From positions 6,200,001 to 6,264,000 of the forward strand of contig OX637344.1 in NCBI GenBank assembly GCA_951799405.1: a stretch of 64,000 nt of DNA, read 5' to 3'. The notes beneath the pieces are model-generated. The model had not been told where the DNA came from and made no database searches. It saw only the letters and a list, made by a program, of their open reading frames with translations. Origin of the DNA: Agapetus fuscipes (Eukaryota > Arthropoda > Insecta > Trichoptera > Glossosomatidae). Of this stretch, positions 20,050 to 29,682 are shown piece by piece (position 1 is the stretch's first letter; each line of letters opens with the position of its first letter). Position numbers and translations under genes: made by a program.

Positions 20050-20589
20050 GGCTGACGAGTGGCTGCCGTATCTGCCAATCACAGACGCGCGTGGGTGTGA
20101 CGTCACACTTAAACATCGTTTTTTAACCGTAGCCCGCTCGGAATTTTGAGATGAATATTTAAGTTTTCAAGGGATTCCTGAGATAAATCCTTTAAAAATT
20201 ATAGTTCATAGGAAGAAAAACATCTCCCGACCATCTGCAAAAACAATTTCTGCCATTGCATTGTTCAATGTGAACGGTTAGTCGATTATATGTTGAAATG
20301 AACGTAATGGCATTTTAACATACAGGTTGCTACATTTTTAGTTCGTGAAACAGTAGGTAATTATTAATAGACAATAATTGCCATACGATATTACAAAATG
20401 CTTAATTAGACACGTACGTGGATAACTTACAGTATATTTTTGGTACCACGACAAAATGCCCACCGATAAATGTCCCAAGACATAATGTCCCGTCCGTCCG
20501 TATATGTATGTATGCATGTACCAGCCGAAATTACAGATCATATTCTATTTTCATAAAAATTTAATATAATCTGAACAAGTATTTATGTA

Positions 20590-20690
20590 TATATGTAACT
20601 GTAACTGTAATTCTGTCGCCATTCCGCTAGGGGTGGCCAGAGCCTCTGCAGAGCTGCCTCCATTTCTTCTTATTCTGCCTATCCTTACTG
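20590..20690 (-). mobile_element. LINE 3' end, family G
   Basis: AACTGTAACTGTAATTC followed by GCCATTCCGCTAGG, GGTGGCCAGAGCCTCTGCAG and TGCCTATCCTTAC. The same block is at 62465-62562. TTACAG-type repeats at one end look like the microsatellite tail of an RTE-like LINE lying in minus orientation. Confidence 0.55.
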
Positions 20691-20699
20691 AAAATTGAA

Positions 20700-20865
20700 A
20701 TTGACGTTAAATTTAAAATTAAAATCAACAAAATCTCACATGAACATAAACCTTGCAACTCCTGTCACATATCCGTAAAATCAGGGTGGCGTAAGCAAAA
20801 GCGAACCTATTTTTTCAGCATGGGGGGTCAGCCTCATACCAACCTATCAGGCAAGGAGCATCATT
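20700..20865 (-). mobile_element. Family A, 3'-truncated
   Basis: AAATCTCACATGAACATAAA through TAAAATCAGGGTGGCG to CCTATCAGGCAAGGAG. The tail half is missing; the 5' end is intact. Confidence 0.82.
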
Positions 20866-21167
20866 AGCAAACATCAAAACATTGAAACGTATAAAAATGT
20901 TCCATCTTTCAATAACGTAGTTCACGCACTATTTGGAAATTCAAAATAAAAACAGACTTACTTTCGTAAACATTTTATACAAGAGATAGAAAGCTACAAC
21001 TTTTGTCCTAAAAAACATATTTTCTGATATATAATTGATGTTTTCTTCAAAATAATAAAAAAAAATGCACAGAATCTGCACTCGACTTTCTTGCATAAAT
21101 TAACTCACTGTATGACGAATTTAAAACTAGAATCATTTGCCAGTTTATGCTGTTTCAAGAAGAAAAA
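20866..21167. other. No recognised feature
   Basis: AT-rich; no frame or repeat assigned. Confidence 0.45.
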
Positions 21168-21258
21168 AAAGATTATTTGGTGAGCGCCGTTTTGTGTGAA
21201 TCACACCTCAAGAGCCCTCTGCGAGGTTGGTCGTCTCTGAAAAAAACGCCAATTACAC
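21168..21258 (-). mobile_element. SINE C, 3' fragment
   Basis: ATTATTTGGTGAGCGCCG, CACACCTCAAGAGCCCTCTG, then AACGCCAATTACACAAG. Confidence 0.75.
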
Positions 21259-21266
21259 AAGAAAGA

Positions 21267-21495
21267 ACCTTGATTTATAGGTTGGTATAAAGCTGACCAC
21301 CCATAGTGTAAAAAATAATTCACTTTGTCAATGTCAGAGTTGCAGGCTTAATGTTCATTTGAGATTTGGTTTCAATTTGTAAGTACACACTCAGCATTTG
21401 CAAGCGCGAACTTACAAGTTTCTGTTTGTGGGCATGCAATTGATCTGAGTTTTGAATGTTAATATTTCGTTGCAACTACGATTCTCGATTATTAT
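21267..21495 (+). mobile_element. Family A retroposon
   Basis: CCTTGATTTATAGGTTGG onward, with a ~25-bp deletion removing the CACCCCTGTTTCAGGGAAGG part, ending TTGCAACTACGATTCTCGATT. It abuts the SINE C fragment. Confidence 0.88.
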
Positions 21496-21849
21496 ACATA
21501 TGTACATAGATGGTCATTGAACGCTTTTGTATGCAAACTTGGACTTTGTATGGTGGGTAAACTTTTTTGTCATGTTTTGAAAAAGTAACGACTGATTATT
21601 ATTGCTATTTAGAAAGTTTTAAGAATCGCAGCCTTTTATCTAATTTTAACCCTCTGATTATTACCAAACATTTTGTCTGGAAATTTCTCACTTTGTATGT
21701 GATTCACTTTTTGGAAAATATAATAATGACATCATATAAGTTATCATTATTGTCTTAAATTTTCTAAAAAGTATTTTTTTATTAACACTCTAACTGCTGA
21801 GAACTTTTCAATATATTTTTACTTTATAGCAGTCAGAAGGAGCTATAAA
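21496..21849. other. No recognised gene
   Basis: AT-rich. A 63-codon frame at 21567-21758 has no domain. Confidence 0.4.
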
Positions 21850-22490
21850 GTATTGTATTCGTCCGAAAAAAAAAATTGAGGTTTTAACGGAAATGAGTTG
21901 TCTTGCGCCAGGACGTGCAAAAAAACCTAATTTGTCGAACCTGTCCGTCCGTATGTGTGTATGTCCCAGCCGATACTACTAATCACACAGAGACACCAAT
22001 TTTTAGATTTAGAGAATTGACAACCACAAATTTTGATGAGCCGACCGGCATGGGATCACCCTGAAAATTCAAGATGGCTGCCATACAAAAAAAACATAAA
22101 ATTGCACTTTTCTCAAAAACGGCTCCAAGATTATTTTTTTCAGTGTGGTCGTTGCTCAAATTTTTACTAAAAAAATTAGGTATGGCAACACTCTTGCAAA
22201 CCTGGGTCTATGGGTTGCCATCTGAAATTTTATGTTTTTTTTTGTATGGCAGCCATCTTGAATTTTCAAGTTGGTGTAATGCCGTGTAATTCATATTTAA
22301 AACATGTTCAAAAGAGTTGATGTAGCCAAAATTTGGTATCTCTAAGTCTAATACTTTGGAAAGTGACACACATACACACGCACACACACACACACACATA
22401 CAGACGGACGTTTTTGAAAGATAGTGTTTTTTGGCATGTCCTGCACCAAGACAACTCATTTCCGTGAAAACCTCGAAAAAACAATTTCAC
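21850..22490. repeat. Large imperfect inverted repeat (~620 bp)
   Basis: GAGGTTTTAACGG-AAATGAGTTGTCTTG at the left (21881-) mirrors CAAGACAACTCATTTCCG-TGAAAACCTC at the right (-22475). Inward, GTCCGTCCGTATGTGTG mirrors CACACATACAGACGGACG, and TTCAAGATGGCTGCCATAC mirrors GTATGGCAGCCATCTTGAA. The right arm has an (AC)n tract. The 83-codon frame at 22208-22459 on the minus strand lies wholly in it. Confidence 0.8.
22366..22400. repeat. (AC)n microsatellite
   Basis: ACACACAC run with single T and G interruptions, inside the right arm of the inverted repeat. Confidence 0.9.
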
Positions 22491-22508
22491 ACCAAATCAA
22501 TACTTTCT

Positions 22509-22600
22509 TTATGATGATGATGAGTTGATGATTTCTTTATAGCACCGTTTCGTGAAAAAAAATGAAATTTTTAGTCTTCAGCTAGAGCAAGAAAGTAAAA
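22509..22600 (-). ncRNA. Hammerhead-like motif beside (CAT)n
   Basis: Minus strand: TTTCTTGCTCTAG, core CTGAAGA (22581-22575), extra C, an A/T-only stem II region, CAC, GAAA (22551-22548), CGGTG, then CTATAAAGAAA. Stem I can pair CTA with TAG and AAGAAA with TTTCTT around an internal loop. Against it: the cleavage triplet would be GTG rather than NUH, and stem II is weak. Just 3' is CATCATCATCAT (22510-22524). Probably a decayed member. Confidence 0.45.
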
Positions 22601-22831
22601 AACAAAAAAAACCTTAAAGAAAATAAAAAAATATTTTGATAATAAACTTCTCTCTTCCATCTCTTTGGTAACACTAGAGTATTAATAGGAAAGGAAGGAA
22701 GTAAAGAAATAAATAAAAGTCAAATGAAAGTTCAATAGCCTACTGTGTAATATGAATTAAATAAGTACAACAAATATAATGTGCGGTGAAGAAGTGACTG
22801 GAACACCCTTTATATGTGATTTGGCGCATAG
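22601..22831. other. AT-rich, no recognised feature
   Basis: A-rich low-complexity sequence. Confidence 0.4.
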
Positions 22832-23130
22832 AGTAAACAAGCACTAAAAGATTGTTGCGAGCGTCCGGTCAATCTCAAGATCGTTTTACTGTATATCCAC
22901 TTTACGAAATTTCCGTTGCGCATCTTTGACGTATATCCATTTTAAAACGCCTTTTTTTAGTATTAAACGTAACATTATTATGATTTTTACCGATTATTAT
23001 AGTGCCAGACCTGCAGTACTTTCGGTAAAATAGGCAATTGAATTACGATTTTGTCAATTACGATAACAAAACACAAAAACATTGCTCCTGTAAAATTAGC
23101 TCAATGGCGTTTACAGTAAACAAGCACTAA
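22832..23130. mobile_element. MITE family J-like pair of termini
   Basis: AGTAAACAAGCACTAA occurs at 22832 and again at 23111 in the same orientation, with TACTGTATATCCA (22886-) between. Relates to the TGCTTGTTTACTG ends at 19832-20020. Confidence 0.5.
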
Positions 23131-24069
23131 GGCAGCGAACTGCCGTATTTAATATTAAATAGTAAATATTTGCTTTATTACTGTTTTGTTTTGCGATTTG
23201 TTTTTGTCATTTTGGTCAAATTGACAGAATTCAGCACTTTTTTGCTAATCAATCGCTTTTTGAGGCACAAAACACACAAAATTAAAAAGCAAAAGAAATC
23301 ATCTGACAGATTGCATCACGGCTCGCGGCAAATTTCTCAATATGAAAAATTTGCCGCAAAACTGAAGTTATGTATACAGTTTAAAATAAGTGAAGAGGAT
23401 ATTTAACACTCTACGAACACATATGAGACACTTTTTCCATCTGAAATAAAATATTTACTTGCATTTCGGCAGACATCTGATCTGTGTACAAACAAAACAG
23501 TCAGCCGTCCGCCATTGTGACGTCATCGATATTTGTGTGGTCGTCCCAAACGCATATTCCCTACATTTGGTTTATTTTTCCCGATCCACAAAAATATACG
23601 GATTTATTTGGCTGATCAATTGTTTTCAAAGTTGTTTTAATTATAAATTGCACAAAAAATTTATAAACTGATTATTTGCTTTTATTTTTCATCTTTTTTT
23701 TGCGTTAATGTCAATGGTTATTGTTTGAATAATTATTTAAAAACGACTGAAAATTCCCTATTCTTTAAATAATATTTATAAAGTGACATCTCCAGAACAG
23801 ATTTTTTTTTTAAATACGACATTGAACGGACGTAATTTCAGCCGTCCAAATTTGGTCGCAGGCTCAACTGTTCCTACGTTACACTATGAACGAGAATCAT
23901 TATTTCAAATTTGGTCTAGTCCGGCGTTGTACCCAGATTAAGTAGTCGCCAGTTAGGCCGATGGCGAAATATGACAAGTAAGAATAACACCGTATGAGTA
24001 TAATTATTGTTTTGTTTTGTAAAAACATTTAATGGTGAATAGAAAAAAGTCTGTTTAATCATTGTAATT
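23131..24069. other. No recognised gene
   Basis: Two unsupported frames (23170-23406, 23459-23671). CATTGTGACGTCATCG (23512-) contains a CRE-like TGACGTCA. No element boundary recognised. Confidence 0.45.
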
Positions 24070-24298
24070 ATCTAAAATCTTAATCTAAGCTGCAAATATA
24101 CATATCATTTAAGATTCATATTAAACGCATTCCTACAAGCAGACATGTTTAATTTCGCGCTAACACATGCCGCAAATGGACCTACAATATAAAACCCAAT
24201 CTCAAATGAGCATAAGCCCTACAACTCTTGCCGACCTTCCCTGAACCATTTTTTTACAGTATAGGGGGTCAGCTTCAAACCAATATATAAGTCAAGTT
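24070..24298 (-). mobile_element. Family A retroposon
   Basis: From ATCTTAATCTAAGCTGC to CAATATATAAGTCAAG; a ~20-bp deletion removes the CAGGGGTGACATTGGC part. Confidence 0.88.
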
Positions 24299-24721
24299 AT
24301 GTTTGAGAAATAGTTAACAGTCATGGAGCTCATTCTTTGCTGGCCTTAGTTAACTTTCCAGTTTTCTCACTGTCGCTTAAATCTAGAACTTACTTTTGGT
24401 TCCGAAGCGATCTGCATCTCTCCAAACATAATCTGTCAGTCACGAAATGTCAATATTCTTGATTAACTAAATACTGCAATTGCTCAGATAATGCTCTGCT
24501 GGTCGTGGGTATTACTTGTACATAAGGCGAAGATGATTGTCCGGTATATTTGCGGATGGAGAACATTGCCAACCTCTGGTATGGAGATTCAGCACATAGC
24601 CCGAGGGCTGCGTGGGAGACAGATGAAGGGATAGGCGATCTGTAGACACGGGGCAAGTCAATCTATTGAACTTGGTGCAAAAGGTAAACTATAGAGTAAC
24701 ACACTAGCCAATACACCTGTA
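24299..24721. other. No recognised gene
   Basis: Sequence at 24500-24650 could weakly read as a worn retroelement (IVRYICGWRTLP on the plus strand), but support is thin. Confidence 0.35.
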
Positions 24722-24960
24722 CCCTTAGTACGAGTTGCAAAACTTGAGAAAAGTAAAGTTTACGGAAAATATTAAAGAGAGATTTCTCCCAAAATCTTCC
24801 GGTTTTTGTTTTTTTTACACTTTATGGTCTTAGCAAAAGAGTTACAGTGATGAAGAAAATCAAGTTCAAACAAACAAAAACGGCAGATTTTGGGGAAAAT
24901 CACTCTTTAAAAATTTCCGTAAACTTTACATTACTTAAGTTTTGCAACTCGTACTAAGGG
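24722..24960. mobile_element. MITE with ~95-bp inverted arms
   Basis: Termini CCCTTAGTACGAGTTGCAAA and its exact inverse at 24941-24960. Similarity continues inward through TAAAGTTTACGGAAA and CAAAATCTTCCGGTTTTTG. No transposase inside; 239 bp. Confidence 0.88.
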
Positions 24961-25101
24961 AACCTACTGTAGACTCAACGGGCGTCGGTAGATCTTACCA
25001 TTTCTATTAGAAGATAGCAAGTATAAATCACTGCATTTGAAACGTGTGGATGCGGCCGTATGCTTAAAAAATCTGGATAGATCAATTCACAAATCATCCC
25101 T

Positions 25102-25323
25102 CAGTGCTTGTTTGGCTTATCTACCATTTGATGCAAAGATAACCTTGAAATTAAATTGTCTTAAGAATCAGATTCTACACAATCTGAGCTAAGAAAAAAA
25201 CGTAAAACACAATAGTGTTAGAGATGTTTTTTTTTTTTTAAATCAAGACACTTTGGTCCAGTACACATACAAATATTGCTGATGTGAAATTACCTCTGTT
25301 GGAGTTAAGACTAACAAGCATTA
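25102..25323. mobile_element. MITE family J
   Basis: Terminal CAGTGCTTGTTTGGCTTATC faces GTTAAGACTAACAAGCATT (inverse, diverged). Interior TTGTCTTAAGAATC, ACACAATCTGAGCTAAG is shared with 32070-32294 in opposite order. Confidence 0.75.
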
Positions 25324-25359
25324 AAGTGACGAAATGCCAAGGTTCTTTCCTATGTGAAT

Positions 25360-25610
25360 ACCAAAGCTGAACTCCTGATCAAAAGTCAAAAAATCCTGTA
25401 TCCCGGTCACATAATGAGAAATGAGGACTATTGGCTCCTACGCGGAAAAATTGGGGGTCGACGAGATCCAGGTCGAAAGAGAAAATCTTGATAGAAGAAC
25501 ATGAAACACCGGTTTGGCAGAAACACAAGATCCCTCTTTCGTGCAGCAGCATCGAAAGTGCAAATTACCACCACGATCGCCAATCTTCACTGAAGTCCCA
25601 TACAAAGAAG
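25360..25610 (+). pseudogene. Non-LTR retrotransposon RT C-terminal fragment
   Basis: Frames joined by shifts read AELLIKSQKILYPGHIMRNE, then YWLLRGKIGGRRDPGRKRKS, then LFRAAASKVQ and a final IANLH-like end. This is the tail (GHVMRN, QGKIxGRRGPGRRRxSW, LFRAA-xK, MIANL) of an RTE/CR1-like LINE polyprotein. At least two frameshifts and one internal gap show it is dead. Confidence 0.75.
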
Positions 25611-26342
25611 GAAAAGTAGTAATAAAACATGGAAGTGCGTATACAGCTGATTGATCCTTGTGAGTTTGTTTTCCATAAAATAATTTGCCATAGGGATGAT
25701 CTGATTACGCGTCATCATGTTTTATTGCTTTCTATCTATCTAGTTTTGTATATGTTAACAATACAGACATTAACTTACTTTTTTTTTTAAAGGATTTAGT
25801 TTTTTTCGCAGGCGCGGAAAAATGTATACCTACATATAAAAACTGACGGAGATCGCATGTTACCTCTGTTGTAAAAACGACGTTTTTTTTATGAAAAGCA
25901 TTTTCCCTACATTTTTAAATAAAGTATGCTGTTGTTTTTCGTATGATAACAAATAAAATAAATAAATAAAACTAAAAGAAATTAGTGATCGTGTTATAAC
26001 TCTAGCTTGCAGTTTGCAACAGGACTCACTTCCAGGGCCGCTTCAAGTAAAGTGAAGCCCACGCCCTAATCTGTTTACCACACAGATTGCCGCCATGGAA
26101 ATTGCCGCGAAAATTATCTCCCATTATTATAAAATCTAAAATCGTTTCGGAAATGTATTAATAATGACTCACAAAGGAAATATGGCTCAACAGACTCATC
26201 ATCATCATCCCTCATCCTCCATCATTTTCATGATTGCAATGGACATTTAATTTTGTGAGAAAAAAAAAATTACAATTTTCAAATAGGACACATTTATTTT
26301 CTTAGGTTAGGACTTTCTTCCTTCCGAGGGATTAGGTTTTTA
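25611..26342. other. No recognised gene
   Basis: AT-rich; CATGGAAGTGCGTATACAGC (25629-) resembles sequence near 37280. Nothing further is supported. Confidence 0.4.
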
Positions 26343-26393
26343 TCTATTGAAGGCTGAATAAACCTTGCCGGTACCACGATTTGGGTTTGGAGA
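26343..26393 (-). mobile_element. SINE D fragment
   Basis: GAAGGCTGAATAAACCTTGC and CGGTACCACGATTTGGG match the body centre of SINE D in reverse. Confidence 0.65.
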
Positions 26394-26433
26394 AAATTAC
26401 AAAATGGGTCACTAATGGGTTAATGGGTTATGG

Positions 26434-26693
26434 GTCTTGGACCGGTCCGTAGTCCGTAGTGGCAACACTTCGGACTCTAAAATGGAAGGTTGTGGATTCG
26501 GATCCCGGCGGAGCACAAAAATATACCATTTATATTTCGAATGTGCTCTTCGCTGGGTTGAAAAATTCAAAACCTTTACCAATGACCGGTCACCAAAGGT
26601 CCATCCAGCCTTACAGCAACTGGGTCTTGCTTGAGTATTGGCGCTTTGTAGCGACGACCAAGCTCGTACACCTCTGCGGCACTACAACAAGTG
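26434..26693 (+). mobile_element. SINE C
   Basis: GACCGGTCCGTAG (duplicated GTAGTCC), CACTTCGGACTCTAAAATGG, B-box-like GATTCGGATCC, GAGCACAAAAATATACC, TGCTCTTCGCTGGG, CACCAAAGGTCCATCCAGCC and TTGGCGCTTTGTAGCGACG. The last ~50 bp are lost. Two open frames across it are SINE read-through. Confidence 0.88.
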
Positions 26694-27477
26694 TCATAGA
26701 CCCCTAGAGTCTTTAGAATCTAGGGAGTCTCCCGCACAGGATTTCTTAAAAAAAAAAAAAAAAAAACCATAGGTCTTACACCCTCGCCTCGGTAGGAATT
26801 ACACCCCAGCTCTCTGGTTTTGAGCGTAAGCAACTGATATTGCGGAGCAAAGGTACGAATGCATTGAAAGTAAGCAAATATCATTGAGATAGATAACAAT
26901 ACGAAAAACGTTCCTGAAAGATTTATTGTTTGCGTGCGTAGACAGTTTGGCGAAAGCAATAACAATGGAGCGACACAGAAATCGACAGTGCAGGTCGGGA
27001 AATGACTATTTATTTGAAAATTTTATACTCTCGCCCGGCGAAAAACTACCGCTAGGGGTGCTATCTAAATTACCTATACACCTGAGCTGTCGACCGGACA
27101 ATATCGTTTTGAAAATAATTTTAGGGTAATTTTTTTAACCTCAAATTAATTTAAAATAGCAATTTAAAGATACAACCAATATTATTGAGTTTAAGTTTGT
27201 TTGTGTGGCATGCGGTTTGAAAAGCCATTTGCAATAAACAGCAATCTGTGGTTCTTTTAAGCAAAAGCAAAAAATAACGATCCGTTTGAAAATGGAACGA
27301 TCGTTCGGCCATTACGGTCAGCGGCCGCCATTTCGCTGTCACGTGTCAACGTTCCAAACTCAAATAAACATTATGGCGCGTTCGATTTGAGCGCGAAAAT
27401 GCACATGTTGCGAAAATGCTAATGGATGCGTTCAATTTGATTTTCTACAGTTCTAGTAATTTAGTTGCAACTTCATG
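26694..27477. other. No recognised gene
   Basis: Contains a poly-A run (26748-26766). The region 26930-27110 is less AT-rich with overlapping frames but no domain. An ACGATCGTTCGGCC area near 27300 is CpG-richer. Confidence 0.4.
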
Positions 27478-27550
27478 GCCTACAATCTAAGTTGCAGAAA
27501 TACCTGTGTCGTCATAAGAGGTTTTTGCATGTGTATTTTTTATTCGTTGT

Positions 27551-27665
27551 ATTGTGCAACAGTTGCATGGTTTATGCTCATTTGAGGTTAGGGTTTTATT
27601 TTGGATGTACACATGCAGCAAACTTGTACGTGGTACCTAAGGTGTTAGCTTGTGGACGTACGCAA
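27551..27665 (+). mobile_element. Family A fragment
   Basis: CAACAGTTGCATGGTTTATG, CTCATTTGAGGTTAGGG, ACATGCAGCAAACTTGTACG and TAGCTTGTGGACGTACG. Just upstream, CTACAATCTAAGTTGCAG (27480-) is a family A tail in the opposite orientation. Confidence 0.65.
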
Positions 27666-27671
27666 CTCAAA

Positions 27672-27928
27672 ACGTAACTAAGCTACACATATACTGCAAC
27701 TTTTTTCCGCGTTATCCCCGAAGGGTTTTGCACGTGGCGAGTGAAACCTATTTATTTTTACAGGTGGCCGGCTTTACGCCAACCACTTCAGTAGAGGTGG
27801 GGATTTTCCAGCTCCCGAGGGGCTGGAACTCATTTCTTGTGAACGCCGAGTAAACCTTGGATTCAAACCGGAGCTTTCGGCATAGAATGCGCTAGCACTC
27901 TACCAACTGAGCTTTCGACCGGGCCGGA
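27672..27928 (-). mobile_element. SINE D
   Basis: From AACTAAGCTACACATATACT through CGCGTTATCCCCGAAGG, GGCTTTACGCCAACCACTTC and GAGTAAACCTTGGATTC to GAGCTTTCGACCGGGCC. An internal deletion joins the body directly to the head (GATTCAAACC is a worn B box). Confidence 0.85.
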
Positions 27929-28535
27929 TAAAATATTGATCTTAAATATTGATATAAATGTATTTGCAACTTACATGGTAAACGTTACAGGTCCATGTGA
28001 AAAGGGTTCTTAGCAGCCAATGAAGAAGGCAAAGAAGGGAATCTATGATTTATTCTAATCCGTGTTTCTTTGCATTTATCTCATTTCCGAAAAAAAACTG
28101 TAACACCGCCTTTGATTCCAGACGACTCAACCCTGCTAGTTGACGTCACAATTTTTTGTGTTTGTTAATTGTGTTGACTCAATTACTTTCTAATTTAACT
28201 ATTATTAGCATTTATGTTTCGCGAATGACTGCGTTCGCCCAGCCCGCTCCGCCATCTTGCAGTCGATTTTCCCGCGTTCTGTTGCACTCTGCCATAATGG
28301 ATGACCGCTGTCAGCCGGGACGCTGCCTTCATATCAATCATGGCTTTCTAGCCAGTCACCGTGCTGCACTCACACGGAGTCGGCGGACCACCGAGTGGAC
28401 AGGAGGGAGTCTGTAAAGGAGACATCAGATGCATTGCCTTCTGTTCATTTCTTTCCTTCGTTTTGCATTGTTTTCTTGTAGTATGTAAACACCAATATTT
28501 AATAAGAGTTTTAGGCTTACACGGCCGGTTGATGA
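27929..28535. other. No recognised gene
   Basis: 28210-28410 is CpG-richer and GC-richer than most of the window, with overlapping frames but no recognised domain. TTGACGTCACAA (28140-) is CRE-like. Confidence 0.4.
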
Positions 28536-28593
28536 TGCTGGAGTGCTGTTTTCCGGGATCTGTTGCCGTGATCTGTGGGAGCTGGAGCTTCCG

Positions 28594-28640
28594 GACGTTT
28601 CGCCCATTTCTACGATGAGCTTCTGCTGGCTATGAACTCA
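28594..28640 (-). ncRNA. Decayed hammerhead motif, left unit
   Basis: Minus strand: CAGCAGA where CUGANGA is expected, GCTCAT/ATGGGC stem II, GAAA (28601-28598), CGTC with cleavage predicted after 28594. Two core changes relative to the right unit make activity unlikely. Confidence 0.4.
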
Positions 28641-28690
28641 CATTTCTCATCAAGATCATCTTCATCAAGATCATCTTCATCATCATCATA

Positions 28691-28739
28691 CTTCACGCTG
28701 AAGAAGCCCATCGTAGAAATGGGTGAAATGTCTGGAAGC
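28691..28739 (+). ncRNA. Hammerhead ribozyme motif, type I
   Basis: Plus strand: CTTCACG (28691-28697), core CTGAAGA (28698-28704), extra A, stem II GCCCAT (28706-28711), loop CGTAGAA, ATGGGT (28719-28724), GAAA (28725-28728), TGTC with predicted cleavage after C28732, then TGGAAG (28733-28738). Stem I forms six pairs with A28695 bulged: T-G wobble, G-C, G-C, A-T, A-T, G-C. All invariant core bases are intact. It lies next to a CATCATCATCAT tract. Confidence 0.68.
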
Positions 28740-28847
28740 TCCAGCTCCCACAGATCACGGCAACAGATCCCGGAAAACATCACTCCAGCACCAATATTTA
28801 AGTTTAAAGTTAATAAAAAAAAATGGAATGCAAAAAGGCAAACGCAG

Positions 28848-29080
28848 CTTAGCTAGACACATAGTGTAACTTATTGCCTGCAATATTCCCTTGAGGGGTC
28901 GCATTTGGCGATTCGGGACCTATTTATTACTACGGGTATGAGGGTGGCCTCACACCAACCACTTTCAGTTAAAGTTGGGGCTTCCCAGCTCACGGGGGGG
29001 GAGGAGGGGGGGGGAATGAGGTTGGTTCTCATTTCTTGTGAAGGTTGAATAAACCTTGCCGATATTTTTTTTTAATGTGA
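28848..29080 (-). mobile_element. SINE D body with G-runs
   Basis: TTAGCTAGACACATAGTG, TCCCTTGAGGGGTCGCATTT, CCTCACACCAACCACTTTC, an expanded GGGGGGGAGGAGGGGGGGGG, then TTCTCATTTCTTGTGAAGG and GAATAAACCTTGCC. The tRNA head is missing. Confidence 0.8.
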
Positions 29081-29117
29081 AATAGTGTCGGAAATGAATT
29101 CTCGTTTTAGTGTTTTA

Positions 29118-29245
29118 GCCCCCTCGGGAGCTGAGAAACTCTCACATCAACTGAAGCGGTAAAAAAATAAGTAGGTTCTACACGTCACATGTGACGCCTT
29201 TGAGAATAAAACGGTAAGAAGTTGCATTGTACGAGCAGATTAGTA
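29118..29245 (+). mobile_element. SINE D, 3' part
   Basis: CCCCCTCGGGAGCTGAG, CTCACATCAACTGAAGC, AAATAAGTAGGTTCTACACG, CACATGTGACGCC and AAGAAGTTGCATTGTACGAG. It faces the previous copy, giving an inverted SINE D pair. Confidence 0.75.
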
Positions 29246-29578
29246 GCCTTTTTACATTTCTTCTAAGCGTTTTCATAATTTTGAACTGTTCAGTTTTCTT
29301 TCATTTCTGAACGTTCACTCAAAAGAAATTCAAGTGACTCGTCTGATATCGCCTCAACAAGGACGCACGCGGAATAAAATGATGTCGGTAGGTGGAATAA
29401 AATGCCGCGTCACTTTAAGGAGTTTTATTTTAGTTACATTGGCAGCTGCAATCAGTCAAGTAAATGGAGTGCAGAAAGCCGTTCACGACCCTCAAATCAT
29501 CTGTAATTTTTTTTTCCTTTTGCAAAAATAGTAAGTAGGTACCTAAGAAAGTCTGGTCCATCAATAATTTTGGTTTCT
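29246..29578. other. No recognised gene
   Basis: The frame at 29334-29531 has a short hydrophobic stretch (SFILVTLAAAISQVNG) but no other gene evidence. Confidence 0.4.
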
Positions 29579-29682
29579 ATCTATCTATAATCTATAATCG
29601 AATTTGCAAAGATATGTTTACATTTAAGATGAATATTTGAAAATGTTCACAAACAAGAAAGTGTAAGTTCTTTATGTCAGTA
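29579..29682 (-). mobile_element. Family A, 3' fragment
   Basis: ATCTATAATCTATAATCG, TTTGCAAAGATATGTTTAC, then AACAAGAAAGTGTAAGTTC. Confidence 0.65.

Larger units (their letters stand above)
28536..28790. repeat. Foldback with two inverted hammerhead units
   Basis: 89-bp arms (28536-28624 and 28702-28790) with a few mismatches; the 77-bp loop contains (ATCTTC/CAT)n microsatellite. Each arm reads outward as stem II, GAAA-NGTC, GGAAGCTCCAGCTCCCACAG and GGCAACAGATCCCGGAAAAC. Only the right unit keeps an intact first core. Arm fragments also occur at 5966, 42890 and 60180. Confidence 0.88.

Noticed and set aside
22208..22459. 83-codon minus frame with a Cys-Val repeat
   Set aside because: The CVCVCV stretch is just the (AC)n microsatellite translated inside an inverted repeat arm.
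24500..24656. IVRYICGWRTLP as a reverse-transcriptase remnant
   Set aside because: Resemblance to the LINE motif is limited to a few residues with no supporting flanks.
26437..26707. Two overlapping plus frames
   Set aside because: Both are translations of SINE C.
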